A DNA stretch of 64,000 nt from Acidisarcina polymorpha (GCF_003330725.1 NZ_CP030840.1:6690116-6754115); one strand, 5' to 3'. Shown: positions 9,349 through 19,720, numbered from the stretch's first letter. Notes: generated by a model not told the origin, from the sequence alone. Made by a program: numbers and translations.

Positions 9349-9699
9349 CTATCGTTTCTTTTGTGGTCGAGTCGGGAGCCCCTCGGCGTACGACCAGAAT
9401 TGCCCAATCGACAACTTGAAGTAGCTGCTGACCGCTGCCATTACATCGACGGTCACATTCGCAGCACCGCGCTCAATTTGTCCGAGGTAATTGGTGCTAT
9501 AGCCAAGGGCCGAAGCCAAGGAGACCTGCGACAGTTCTCTCGACACACGCAGCTCTGTGACGGCACGCCCAAACACCTGACGTGGAGTCTTCGATTTGCG
9601 GTTCTCGTCAGCTCCGACCGGTTTGCCCACCCTGTCATGGTTGCGCGGGACGGAGACTTCATAATAACCACTATAGTTGTGTATATCCCTTTGAGGCAA
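9349..9699 (-). CDS. Small XRE-family regulator 2
   Basis: 116 residues as drawn from a TTG at 9699; the true start is probably further in, because the palindrome 9696-9709 and half-site 9670-9677 overlap this start. The helix-turn-helix is clear: VFGRAVTELRVSRELSQVSL, GYSTNYLGQIERGAANVTVD, then FKLSIGQFW. It resembles regulator 1 in layout. Divergent from response regulator 2 at 9761, so the operators between them may control both. Confidence 0.82.
   Translation of the reverse strand: MPQRDIHNYSGYYEVSVPRNHDRVGKPVGADENRKSKTPRQVFGRAVTELRVSRELSQVSLASALGYSTNYLGQIERGAANVTVDVMAAVSSYFKLSIGQFWSYAEGLPTRPQKKR
9670..9677. promoter_or_regulatory. CTATAG half-operator
   Basis: ACTATAGT, imperfectly extended (CCACTATAGTTG), tandem with the site at 9696-9709. 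Confidence 0.45.
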
Positions 9700-9709
9700 C
9701 TATAGTTGC
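9696..9709. promoter_or_regulatory. Perfect 14-base palindrome, XRE2 operator candidate
   Basis: GCAACTATAGTTGC. It has the same CTATAG centre as the XRE1 sites but one extra A/T pair on each side, as if the two paralogous regulators had diverged in specificity. It lies between XRE2 and response regulator 2. Confidence 0.65.
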
Positions 9710-9760
9710 TGATTTGCCACGAGCTTTCACTTGCAAAACTTCACATAGAAACGAGGGCCC

Positions 9761-10531
9761 ATGAAGTCGATGCTGCTGGTAGACAACGATGAGATTGTGG
9801 CGCCCGCTCTTCAACGAAGCCTCGGAAAGTTCGGCTTCCATGTGACGATCGCAGAATCTGCATGCGCTCTTCACGACCTTATCGAGCGCGAACAATTCGA
9901 TGTAATTCTGGTGGAGTTCGACCTCATGCCCAAGGGGAACATGTCTCGGCCGAGCGTTTCATCATCCGAGCCAACGACCTGCAGCGGAACCGGTCTGGTT
10001 CGGGAACTGAGGGCAGCTGGTGTCATGACCCCAATCATCATTTACTCGTTCCTTGAAGGTGAACCGTACGAGACGGCCTCTCTCGACGCGGGAGCAGATG
10101 ACTTCATTCTTAAGTCAAATCCCCTCTCGGTGGTCTTATCACGGCTACATGCTCATATCCGACGCCAAGAAAGGAATCTCGGACTCTCCTCTGGATCAGA
10201 CCGTAGAGTGGCTATTGGCCGGTACACCTTGGATCGTGAGACGGCGATCTTATTAGCCGAAGAGAGGCCGATCGCTCTATCGCTTCGCGAGTGCAGGCTC
10301 CTGGAGAAACTTGCGACGAACCCCCTCCGGGTGTTCCCCCAGAAGGAACTTCTCGATGACGTATGGGGAAATGAGCTTCGACGCTCTCCAGACGCGCTTA
10401 ACGCGTGTATTAAACGTCTCCGTATAAAAATGGAGAAGAATGGCCTTGCCGATCCCATCGAAAGCGTTAGGGGGAGAGGCTGCAAGCTCTCGGCTTCCGT
10501 AGTCCGCAGAATCACCAAGCCTGATGCATGA
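9761..10531 (+). CDS. OmpR-type response regulator 2, Asp-to-Glu receiver
   Basis: 256 residues, paralog of 8001-8735. The receiver starts MKSMLLVDND; at the phospho-acceptor position it has Glu52 (VILVEFDL) instead of Asp, so normal phosphorylation is not expected and Glu might mimic the phosphorylated state. The insert after this site is longer (about twenty residues) than in regulator 1. The winged helix is intact (LSLRECRLLEKLATNPLRVF, LNACIKRLRIKMEKNG, VRGRGCKLSA). Divergent from XRE2 with CTATAG operators between them. Confidence 0.92.
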   Translation: MKSMLLVDNDEIVAPALQRSLGKFGFHVTIAESACALHDLIEREQFDVILVEFDLMPKGNMSRPSVSSSEPTTCSGTGLVRELRAAGVMTPIIIYSFLEGEPYETASLDAGADDFILKSNPLSVVLSRLHAHIRRQERNLGLSSGSDRRVAIGRYTLDRETAILLAEERPIALSLRECRLLEKLATNPLRVFPQKELLDDVWGNELRRSPDALNACIKRLRIKMEKNGLADPIESVRGRGCKLSASVVRRITKPDA

Positions 10532-10659
10532 TTCTGTGTTTCCAAGCAACGGTTTCGCCTGCCATGATCCGTTCCTCCGCACCGGGCATTCTCAAGCAAC
10601 CGGAATGACGTGTGGTCAACGACGCAGTTCCTGGGTTCGTCGCAATCCCTACGCCGACT

Positions 10660-10764
10660 GAGGGAAGACCATTGGTCGAGACTGCCACTGCGCTCGGTGG
10701 TGACAAGGCTTGGTCATTCACCGCGATGCTCAAACGCGTCACGGGAAAGATATCAAGCCAATAA
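10660..10764 (+). pseudogene. C-terminal fragment of an AraC regulator
   Basis: This frame reads EGRPLVETATALGGDKAWSF then TAMLKRVTGK, closely matching the second helix-turn-helix of the intact AraC protein at 41155-41949 (EGRRLTEIADTVGYDTAWSF). Only ~35 codons remain, with no start. Confidence 0.75.
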
Positions 10765-10846
10765 CCGGCGAAAGATCAGGCCTGAGCCCCCCAAAACACG
10801 CTAATTTCGGACTTTCTTGGTTTGTGTGGCTTGATCATGTAATTCC

Positions 10847-10896
10847 AACAGCATGCGCTTCAGCCCTTTAGATCATGGGCTGAAGCGCATGCTGTT
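10847..10896. repeat. Perfect 20-bp inverted repeat (hairpin)
   Basis: Arms 10847-10866 and 10877-10896 (AACAGCATGCGCTTCAGCCC and its exact complement) flank a 10-base loop. No T-run follows on either side, so it is not a standard intrinsic terminator; it may be a small repeat-family element. Confidence 0.6.
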
Positions 10897-11113
10897 TGGT
10901 GGCGCAGTTACCGACTAACCCACGCTGCGACCAACCCCGCTTCGGATCTTTCCGGCTGCTCTAATACATATCCGGAGCCCTGAGGTCTAGGTGCCTTCCA
11001 TATCTGCCCTCCGCTATCCCCCACCTCTCCACACTTTCCCTTCCCGCTCCGAGAACACGCCTTGATAGTGGCGTGATTCCGACGACCTGCCCTAAAACTC
11101 CCCAAATCTGAAA

Positions 11114-14100
11114 ATGCCGCTTCTACCCGATGAAGCGCGCACATCCAGGAGCGCGTCTGTGAATTCCCCAAGACTCTTGTCATCGCAAAGCCCTCGGGAT
11201 CTCGAGGCTATTGTCCTCGAGCACTACACGTGGCTGCTTGACTGGGCGCATCAGCTAACCCGCGGGACCTCAGAAGAAGCCGAAGATCTGGTGCAGGACC
11301 TGTTTGTCCGCTTTATGCGGATGAAGAATAAGCCGGATCTTCCGGATGATGACCAGGCCCGCGCGTATCTCTATAAAGCACTTAGAAACCTCTTCCTCTC
11401 AAAACGGTTACGGCATGGCCACGACGCCGTAGCTGGCCTCCTGGTGGTCGATTTCGATTCCGTAGCGTGGGCCATGTCCGCAGTTGATCGCAGCAAACTA
11501 CTGTACGTACGCAGCGATCTAGCCCGCATCTGTGAATACGCCTGCATCCGGCGCAAGTCGAGTCGTGTAGCCGCGGCCTTAATCCTTCGGTTCTTTATTG
11601 GCTATCTGCCTACGGAGACGATGGCCATTCTCAAGTCGAAGCGCGCCGGAATTGACACTCTGACGCAGACGGCGAGGCTTGAGGCAAAAGCCTATCTGGA
11701 ACGGCCGAGTGTGCTTCGGTTTCTCGACCGCAGCGACAAGCGGCCGCAAGCCTCGTCGAAAAATCTTCCCGAAGAATCCGATGCACTTTTTGCGGAATTG
11801 CTCCACAGGATCTTCGCAGAACCGGAAGGTCAATGCTTTCCCGCCGGCGTTCTCAAAGACCGCTACGGAACATCGATAGAGAGTCCCTTTAGCACCGATG
11901 AGATCGCCCACCTGGTCAGTTGCCACGCTTGTCTTCACTTGGCCACCGAGATACTGGCCTTACCCGACCTGACACTGCAGTTCCTTCCCGACATCCCCTC
12001 GTCGGGAGAGGCCGGACCGCCAGCAGCCTGGTCTGAAAAAACTGATCTGAAAAAACTCCGGCGTAAGCTTCGCGAAACCTACGAACACAGGCCGTCGAAG
12101 CTTCAGATCATCGTCGATGGAGTAGTGCGAGGAGTTCAGACGATCACAGGAGCTTCCAGTAAGGTTCAGATTGCACTTCAGCCTCTCTCGAAGCCCGGCT
12201 TTGTCGAGATTCTCAGTGAACAGGGATTAGGGCTGCTTTATCTCGATCTCCAACCGGATGAGACCGGGCTTCCAAACACGCAATACGCCGAGGTCGAGCT
12301 GAGCGACGGGCGGCAACTCTCTGTTTCGCTCACTTGTAGCGAGGGGGTGCCGGTGGTCCATGTCTCCTACTACGATCCATTGTTCGAACCGGAGGGCGAA
12401 GGCCCTCCCTCGGGGGCTGCGGAATCGAGTAAAGCTCTGGTGTCAGTATCGTCTCTTAGCCGCCAGCCCTATCTGGGAGAAAGAGGCCCCCACAGTTGGC
12501 TTGATCGGCTGCGGCATCGGTTGCGTCGCTCGTCGCGACTGATCGGGACTTTTGCTGTCATCGCATGCTGCACGATGGTTGCTCTGCTAGGGCTTCTAGA
12601 CCAATCAAGAGGCAAGAAGCCCACCCTGGACGCCTTCACACTTCTTTCCCGGTCCGAGGAAGCGCTGAGAACCTCAACGCCCGCGCATGGAGCCGTCCGA
12701 AGCAGATTCGACCTCGAAGTCACCGACAGCTATGGTCACACAGCAAACGACCTTGAGGTCGAGGCATTGCGCAGTGCCGATCGGCCCCTGCGAGTGGTCC
12801 GGCTGCGTGCACAGAACGGAACGGTGGTGGCAGCGCAAGAGATCAACGCTGCGGGAAAGGAGAGCGAATTCTCAAATCACCACGCGCAGTCGTCTCTGAA
12901 AGCTGAGTTCGAAACCGTCTCCACAGATGGGGTCTGGCAGAACGCGCCAGATGTCAGAAGCTTCGAAGACCTAGCGGCCGGCGCAAACAACGTCTCCGTC
13001 ATCGAGGTGAAGGATGGGTACGACATTGGGTTCAGGCGAGCCGCGACAGTGGACCGGCCAACCATCGTCGAGGCGACCCTACACATCGCGTCGGACTCCA
13101 TGCGACCTGTTGCGGAAACCCTGGAACTACAGCAAGGAAACACCAGACGGAAGTACCGATTCAGAGAGGTAGCGTATGAAGTCGTTCCTGCTTCGGAAAT
13201 TCACGACGCCGATTTCCGGCCGGCTTCCATGTCAGAGGCCACGCATCTGTCGACGCCGGAAGGCGGCAACGCCACAACAGATACCGCGCAACTCATACTC
13301 CAGATTCTGGAGGCTCTGAGCAAGCAGCAGCAACCGGTTCAGGACAGCATCGATGTGGAACGAGGACCGGACGACAAAGTGACGATCAGCGGGGTGCTTC
13401 CATCGTCGTCAGAAAAGCAAGCCTTCATGCGATCGCTGAAATCGGTGCAAGGGTTCAACACGCTCACGATGGACTTGCATTCCCTGGAGGACCAACAAAC
13501 AGCCGAATCCTTTGCGGCAAAGACTTTGATGGTGAGCAACCCAATTTCGATCTCGGATGGGCGTATAGCGTTAGACGGCGTGCTGCGAGATCCGCTGCAA
13601 GCGCAAGGCATCGAGGGTTCTGAACTGGACACTCGCGTTCACGCATCGGCGGCTGCCCTGGTTGAGGCTGGCGCGGAGCTTCACCGGGAAGCCTGGTTGG
13701 CCGACCAGATAGCCACAAAGGACTTTCGAGCAGACGAGTTGCAGGCCATGCGGCCAGATAAGCGGGCGAGATGGCTTGCCTTGCTCAAACTGCATCTCGA
13801 TGCGTGCGCAAACCATGCGAAAGTGATTGCCAAGTCTTTAGATCCCCCCTCTCAATCGCAGGATTCGATAACAGCGACAACGGCCGCCCAGCCGTTCCCT
13901 ACCGTGACTGACTTCCAAAATGGATTCACGGCTCTCGTTCGAGTCACGTCGGAGCTGGACTCTTCTCTAGCCTCAGGATTTGCAATCTCGCCCGAATCAC
14001 AATCGCCTTCCGTCACTTCCGCTGAGTTGGAAGAGCTCATCACTAACCTCCAAGCTGAGGAGCGCAGGCTCGAAGCCACCGTCGACCGCCTCCGCAATGC

Positions 14101-14125
14101 CATCCCGCAGCGAAGCAAGACATAA
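11114..14125 (+). CDS. ECF sigma fused to membrane/extracytoplasmic module
   Basis: 1003 residues. Residues ~25-100 look like sigma-70 region 2 (LEHYTWLLDWAHQLTR, EEAEDLVQDLFVRFMRM, ARAYLYKALRNLFLSKRL); ~130-200 occupy the region-4 position (SRVAAALILRFFIGYLPTET). A CHAC motif near 270 recalls anti-sigma zinc-binding segments. A single membrane segment lies near 475-493 (LIGTFAVIACCTMVALLGLL). The remainder should be extracytoplasmic: a beta-rich part, a BON-like stretch near 745-795 and a terminal coiled coil (~965-1000). It thus combines what FecI and FecR do in other lasso loci. It ends 44 bases before the receptor gene and probably controls receptor and isopeptidase. Domain boundaries are approximate; how a membrane-tethered sigma would act is unknown. 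Confidence 0.75.
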   Translation: MPLLPDEARTSRSASVNSPRLLSSQSPRDLEAIVLEHYTWLLDWAHQLTRGTSEEAEDLVQDLFVRFMRMKNKPDLPDDDQARAYLYKALRNLFLSKRLRHGHDAVAGLLVVDFDSVAWAMSAVDRSKLLYVRSDLARICEYACIRRKSSRVAAALILRFFIGYLPTETMAILKSKRAGIDTLTQTARLEAKAYLERPSVLRFLDRSDKRPQASSKNLPEESDALFAELLHRIFAEPEGQCFPAGVLKDRYGTSIESPFSTDEIAHLVSCHACLHLATEILALPDLTLQFLPDIPSSGEAGPPAAWSEKTDLKKLRRKLRETYEHRPSKLQIIVDGVVRGVQTITGASSKVQIALQPLSKPGFVEILSEQGLGLLYLDLQPDETGLPNTQYAEVELSDGRQLSVSLTCSEGVPVVHVSYYDPLFEPEGEGPPSGAAESSKALVSVSSLSRQPYLGERGPHSWLDRLRHRLRRSSRLIGTFAVIACCTMVALLGLLDQSRGKKPTLDAFTLLSRSEEALRTSTPAHGAVRSRFDLEVTDSYGHTANDLEVEALRSADRPLRVVRLRAQNGTVVAAQEINAAGKESEFSNHHAQSSLKAEFETVSTDGVWQNAPDVRSFEDLAAGANNVSVIEVKDGYDIGFRRAATVDRPTIVEATLHIASDSMRPVAETLELQQGNTRRKYRFREVAYEVVPASEIHDADFRPASMSEATHLSTPEGGNATTDTAQLILQILEALSKQQQPVQDSIDVERGPDDKVTISGVLPSSSEKQAFMRSLKSVQGFNTLTMDLHSLEDQQTAESFAAKTLMVSNPISISDGRIALDGVLRDPLQAQGIEGSELDTRVHASAAALVEAGAELHREAWLADQIATKDFRADELQAMRPDKRARWLALLKLHLDACANHAKVIAKSLDPPSQSQDSITATTAAQPFPTVTDFQNGFTALVRVTSELDSSLASGFAISPESQSPSVTSAELEELITNLQAEERRLEATVDRLRNAIPQRSKT

Positions 14126-14169
14126 CACCAGACCTTCAAATTCATGGCTCATCGAGCTCGAGGATACCT

Positions 14170-17100
14170 ATGCGACTGAATGTGACGCTTTGTCGAACTT
14201 TCGCTTTCTGTATAGCACTTTTTCTGCTGCTTCAATCTTCTCAACTCGCAGCATTTGCGCAGGGCGCCTCAGCTGGCCTCTCGATTGCGGTATCCGATCC
14301 CTCAGGAGCGTTGGTGCCCGACGCCACCGTGGTGATCCGCAATACGGACACCAATCAGGAGCAGCGCGCGAGCAGTGGCAAGAGGGGGGCGAGTCAGTTT
14401 TCGTATCTGAAACCAGGTCCCTACAAGATCATCATTTCGAAGTCTGGATTTGTCGACCTAGCCGTAGACAAAATCCTGCTGAATCTTGGGGACGAAAAGG
14501 TCCTGCAGTTTGTCTTGAAAGTTGGCTCGGCTGATCAAACGGTTACGGTCGATGGCAGTGGCGCGACGATCAACACTATAGATGCCTCGGTCAGTACGGT
14601 TGTCGACATACAGTTCGTAGCCAATATGCCGCTCAATGGTCGCAGCTTTCAAGACCTGATTCTGTTGACGCCCGGCGTGACCACCAGCAGTCCGCAGCAA
14701 GGTGGATCGAGCGGAGGCACGGGCGAATTCAGTGTTAACGGGCAGCGTACCCAGTCACATGTGTATATCGTCGATGGCGTAAATGCCAACACAGGAGGAG
14801 GTACCACTGGCCAAGGAACGCCGGGAACTAGCGGCAACCTTCCAGCAGCTACTGCGCTGGGGACGACCCAAAGTTTGGTATCGGTCGACGACCTCCAAGA
14901 GTTTCGTGTAAGCAACTCAAGCTACTCAGCAGAATATGGTTTATCTCCAGGTGGCCAATTCTCATTCCAGACTCGCTCTGGAACTACCGATCTTCATGGC
15001 TCAGCTTTTGACTACTTGCGGAATAACGATTTCGACGCGGATAACTGGTTCAACGACAATACAGAGCCAATCACCAAAAAACCCGCTGAACGCCAGAACG
15101 ATTTCGGAGGTACCCTTGGCGGTCCAGTTTGGCTTCCCGTCATTATATGACGGAAGAAATAGGTCCTTCTTCTTCTTCTCGTATGAAGGTCTTCGCCTCG
15201 CGCAACCTCAGGCTGCAATAACTACTTATGTCCCGTCCGCGTCGCTGCGCGCAAGTGCGCCGGCTGCGCTTCAGCCTGCACTCAATGCTTTTCCTGCGCC
15301 AACCGGTGCCGCGCTCGCTAATGGCCTCGCGCCTTTTGTCGGCGCATCTTCCTCTCCGAGCAGCCTAGATTCGACGAGCATCCGATTTGATCAACAACTA
15401 GGCCCTCGGCTCAAGCTTTTCGTCCGCTTCGCAGATACCCAAAGCATCACAGAATCACGAAGTACATTAGGTTTATCCCAGGTTGAGCGCACATCTCAGA
15501 GCAACTATACGAGTACGTTTGGGGCCACCGTCATCCTCTCTCCGTCGAGTACGAACGACTTCCGTTTCAATTACACATCGAGCACGGGCGCTGGTTCAAG
15601 CACGATAGACAACTTCGGAGGGGCTCAACCCGCGAACCTATTGCAACTTCAGGGCATAAACCCGTCTGGGGGACCTGCATACGCATCTTTCGCATTGTAC
15701 TTCCCAGGGTACGAAACAGCACTGACACAGTATCACGATAGCCAGCCTCAAGACTCTCTGGATATCAACGATAGCACGACCGTTGCACTTAGTCGGCACA
15801 CACTAAAGGTTGGCGTGGATTTCCGCAGGATCGCATCAGCACTCGCTCCGTGGTCCCCACTAGTCGAAATACTGTTCAACAGTTCCGCCGGGGTACTCAA
15901 TGATCAATCGCTATATGGCGCATCTGAGATCAAGGCAGCTTCATACCCAGCGTACAAAACTTTTGCCGCCTATATTCAAGATGAATTAAAAGCTAGCCAA
16001 AGACTTAATCTATCGCTCGGACTGCGTTGGGAAGTAGATCCGCCTCCGGATTCGACGAACGGCCCTTTGCCATATATCGTTGTAGGCAACGCCAGTGTCC
16101 CTTCCAGTCTGAGCCTCGCGCCGGAAGGTAACTCCTTCTGGCAGACAACCTACTACAACTTTGCCCCGCGGATTGGTCTCGCGTACAGTGCCAACAATAA
16201 GCACGGCTCTGAAACAGTCATTCGAGCAGGCGGCGGAGTATTTTTTGACGCGGGACAGCAACAATCAACGCAGTCTTTTGTAAACGGTATAGGGAATGTC
16301 GCAGAGGCACTGTATTTCGGTGCAAGTTATCCGCTTACTCCTGCTCAAGTGAATGTCCCGTCCACCAATCCCCTCGCAGCGCCATATAAGGCTGAAGGGT
16401 ATTACTATCCGCAGCACACGCAACTTCCGTATACATGGCAGTGGAACCTGAGTCTCGAGCAAGCGCTCGGAGCTGCCCAAACCTTTACTTTGTCCTATGT
16501 CGGCAGCAACGGCCGACGGCTCTTATCGCAACAAGAACTCGCGACGGCAAGCGCCTTCCCGCTTGGAGTTTTGATTCAATCATCTGACACAACCTCCAGC
16601 TATAACGCCTTACAACTCAAATTTCAGCGAACTGTCAGCCGCGGTTTGCAACTTTTGGCGTCGTACAACTGGGCTCACTCTATCGATTTTGGATCGCAAG
16701 ACGTTGCGTTTGCGCAAATTCGTGGCAATTCAGATTTCGACATCCGGGATAACTTTAATCTTGCTGCAACCTACGAGGCTCCTAAAGCAAAGTCCGGCGA
16801 ATTGATAGACGCAATCGTCAATCAGTGGTCGTTCGATACCCGTTTCGCTGTCAGAGGTGGATTCCCGGTCATTCTGGATGGAAATGCTATCACCCTCTCC
16901 AACGGTCAGGAAGCATTTCAGGGATTAGATTTAGTTCCCAACACGCCCATCTATCTCCGTCTCCCCGGCCTGCCCGGAGGTCGGGAGGTTAATCCGGCGG
17001 CGTTCTCCTTGCCCACTGGCACCGCTTACGGAGACGCGCCGCGCAATTTCGTACGTGGTTTTGGGATGAATGAACTCGATCTGGGTATCCGCCGGACGTT

Positions 17101-17311
17101 TCCACTTGTTGATCGATTGAACCTTCAGTTCAGAGCAGAGGTCTTCAATCTTTTGAACCATCCTAACTTTGGATATATCGAGCCTCTCTATGGCAACCCG
17201 CGATTCGGCCAAGCCACCAAAACACTGAACGAAAGCCTAACCAACCTAAACTCGCTTTATCAGCAAGGCGGCCCTCGCTCAATACAGCTATCGCTACGGC
17301 TTGAATTCTAG
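14170..17311 (+). CDS. TonB-dependent receptor (Oar-like), one-base frameshift
   Basis: About 1047 residues if the frameshift is bridged. The N-terminus has a signal peptide (FAFCIALFLLLQSSQLAAFA), a carboxypeptidase-regulatory-like domain (SGALVPDATVVIRNTDTNQE) and the plug (PLNGRSFQDLILLTPGV, VYIVDGVNANTG, EYGLSPGGQFSFQTRSGT). The rest is the outer-membrane barrel ending in a terminal aromatic (SLRLEF). Frame one stops at 15150 and frame two carries on from PSLYDGRNRS; an extra C in the run at 15136-15138 explains it. Between the sigma fusion and the isopeptidase, it is the expected importer of the lasso peptide. The defect may be real and recent or a sequencing error, since all else is intact. 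Confidence 0.85.
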
Positions 17312-17369
17312 TCGTGGACAAATCAGTCCTAGTTTAATTCTAACTTTCCAATCATTCTCGGAGCTTTCG

Positions 17370-19682
17370 ATGATAAATCACATGGCGAGGTGTCGTGATC
17401 TGTTCCTTGCTAGCATAGTTGTCTGCAGCGCCCAACAGCCATTGGCGACCAAAGCCCTTCCGTTCACGGTGAAGGACTCGATCGAAATGACTACTTTTAG
17501 CGATCCAGACACTCGGCTCTCGAATGCCGAGGGTCAACGAGCGCCGGACGGCAAACACTTTTTCATAATCACTACCCGCGGGATTCTTCGCACAAACCAA
17601 TTGGGATCAATTCTCTGGTATATTTCTGCAGGAGATGTGAAGAGCTATTTGCACACACGCTCCGCTCTCGCGCCGAAACCACACCTTTTAGTTAAGATAC
17701 TTGGAACTCCGAAAGCGCAACAGACCGACTCCTATGGTTCCCTAATTACTCAGGCGCGGTGGTCTACAGATTCGAAGACTATTTTTTTTCTTGCTGAGCA
17801 ACCCGATGGCCATCGTCATCTTTTTCGCACAGGTCTATCTGATAAGAGGCCTACTGATTTGACTCCAGGGAAAATGGACGTCTCCGGATTTAGCGAGGCG
17901 GGAGGGACAATCGCGTATATCGTCGCTGAGCATCCGCTACCCCCAAAGGTAATCGGAGGACGGATAGACGACGCGTCCACAGACTTGACAGGGCTTTCTT
18001 TGTTTCAAATCCTGTTTCCGAAGACGTTTCCAGACGAATCCTCACTATGGCCTGCACTCGATCTCTGGGTCCATTTCAGAGGTGTGAACAGAAAGGTGAA
18101 CGCAGGCGGCAAATGGTACTTTCCGGCGTCCGCCAAAGGTCTCCGAGTGGCTGTGTCGCCGAACGGCAGGGCTTTGATTGCGGCCCGGCCCGTTCCCGAA
18201 GTCCCCGTGGAATGGCATCGATACAAAACGGCTAATGATACGTATAACTTTTCCACGACTAGTACAGGCACGGACCCTTCCGGAAGACAATTCACCTGGC
18301 CGTGGCAATACATCTACGTCGATCTTAGCAGCATGAAGGTCGTCCCCCTCGTCAATGCTCCATCCGGATTTATTTTTGGCTACCGTGATTCACTCGAGGC
18401 TGTTTGGTCGCGGGATAGCGCGGCCGTATTGTTCACGAATACCTATCTACCACTTCAGAGCACCTCAGGGACGGCTAATGTACGAAATGAAGTCGCGTGC
18501 GCTGCTGCCGTATACACGGTTGCGAGCAGATCCCCTAGTTGCGCAGTTTATACCGAATATCCAAAAGGAATAGATGGTGTTGCATTTGGCCGGTCAACCG
18601 ACGAAGTTCTTCTTCATTGGAAGGGCGAAAGCTCCGCTACTACGGAGGCCTATCGAAAGGTGCAGCAAGAGTGGAATCTGGGATCCGAAGTTGTCTCTCA
18701 AGAAGAGCCGCAATCAGAGCTAAAACTATTCATCCGGCAGGATATCAATGAGTCCCCCAAGTTGTGGGTATCTGACCCGCGGACTGTTGAGGAGAAAGAA
18801 TTGTGGGATCCAAATCCGCAGCTCTCGTCGTTCGATCTTGGACGAGCCTCAATCTACAGTTGGAAAGACAATTCCGGCGGCGAGTGGCGCGGTGGCCTGG
18901 TGTTCCCGCCTAATTTTGTACGAGGACATCGATATCCTTTAGTAATCCAGACTCACGGCTTCCCTAATGAGCACGAGTTCCTAGTGGACGGATCATTCAC
19001 TACGGGCTTTGCGGCGCGACCATTGGCGGCCGGCGGGGCGATGGTCTTGCAGATGGGAAGCCGTTCGGGTAGAAACTCCGGTTCAGCCAAAGACGAGGCA
19101 CGCATACAGATTCTCGGATTCAAATCCGCCATCGATCAACTCGACCGAGATGGACTAATCGACTCCTCTCGAGTCGGCCTCATCGGTTTCAGCCGTACCG
19201 CCTGGTATGCAGAGGAAGCTCTCGTGCTTGAACCTCACCTTTTTCATGCCGCCAGCATCATTGATGGAGTCGACCAGAGCTACATGAACTACATGCTGTT
19301 TTCTCCCGAAAACCCTTGGGGTGCAGTCGATGAGGAAGCAGTTAATGGTGGAAAGCCCTTTGGATCTGGACTTCAGTCCTGGACAAAGAACGCAGCCGGA
19401 TTCAACCTTGACAAAGTTCAAGCCCCCGTCCGTATTGAAGCTCTTGGCGACACTGCGATTCTAGAAGAATGGGAGATATATTCGGCTTTGCGTCAACAAG
19501 GCAAGCCCGTAGACCTCGTGAATCTGCCGAACGCCCAGCACATATTGCAGCAGCCGCAAGATCGTTATGCCTCGCAGCAAGGGAACGTCGATTGGTTCCG
19601 ATTCTGGTTGCAGGGATATAAAGATCCCGATCCGAGCAAGAAGGAGCAATATGTGCGGTGGGATAAGCTCCGACCTAAGTAG
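17370..19682 (+). CDS. Lasso-peptide isopeptidase (Atxe2-type)
   Basis: 770 residues from the ATG at 17370, which has GGAG at 17360; an upstream open extension overlaps the receptor end and is unlikely. N-terminal signal-peptide-like segment (LFLASIVVCSA), then VKDSIEMTTFSDP and the propeller start (GKHFFIITTRGILRTN), which are typical of isopeptidases next to TonB receptors in lasso loci. The C-terminal hydrolase has nucleophile Ser608 in LIGFSRTAWY, the IDGVDQSYMNY block, Asp694 in LGDTAI and His724 in NAQHIL. It is expected in the periplasm, cutting the isopeptide bond so that the imported lasso is linearised. Convergent with the precursor gene across a hairpin. Confidence 0.88.
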   Translation: MINHMARCRDLFLASIVVCSAQQPLATKALPFTVKDSIEMTTFSDPDTRLSNAEGQRAPDGKHFFIITTRGILRTNQLGSILWYISAGDVKSYLHTRSALAPKPHLLVKILGTPKAQQTDSYGSLITQARWSTDSKTIFFLAEQPDGHRHLFRTGLSDKRPTDLTPGKMDVSGFSEAGGTIAYIVAEHPLPPKVIGGRIDDASTDLTGLSLFQILFPKTFPDESSLWPALDLWVHFRGVNRKVNAGGKWYFPASAKGLRVAVSPNGRALIAARPVPEVPVEWHRYKTANDTYNFSTTSTGTDPSGRQFTWPWQYIYVDLSSMKVVPLVNAPSGFIFGYRDSLEAVWSRDSAAVLFTNTYLPLQSTSGTANVRNEVACAAAVYTVASRSPSCAVYTEYPKGIDGVAFGRSTDEVLLHWKGESSATTEAYRKVQQEWNLGSEVVSQEEPQSELKLFIRQDINESPKLWVSDPRTVEEKELWDPNPQLSSFDLGRASIYSWKDNSGGEWRGGLVFPPNFVRGHRYPLVIQTHGFPNEHEFLVDGSFTTGFAARPLAAGGAMVLQMGSRSGRNSGSAKDEARIQILGFKSAIDQLDRDGLIDSSRVGLIGFSRTAWYAEEALVLEPHLFHAASIIDGVDQSYMNYMLFSPENPWGAVDEEAVNGGKPFGSGLQSWTKNAAGFNLDKVQAPVRIEALGDTAILEEWEIYSALRQQGKPVDLVNLPNAQHILQQPQDRYASQQGNVDWFRFWLQGYKDPDPSKKEQYVRWDKLRPK

Positions 19683-19720
19683 CATTTTGGCTGACACAGA
19701 CTTCCGGCGGTCTCTCCAGA

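Noticed and set aside
10847-10896. Intrinsic terminator
   Set aside because: No T-run on either side and the loop is long; listed as a repeat instead.
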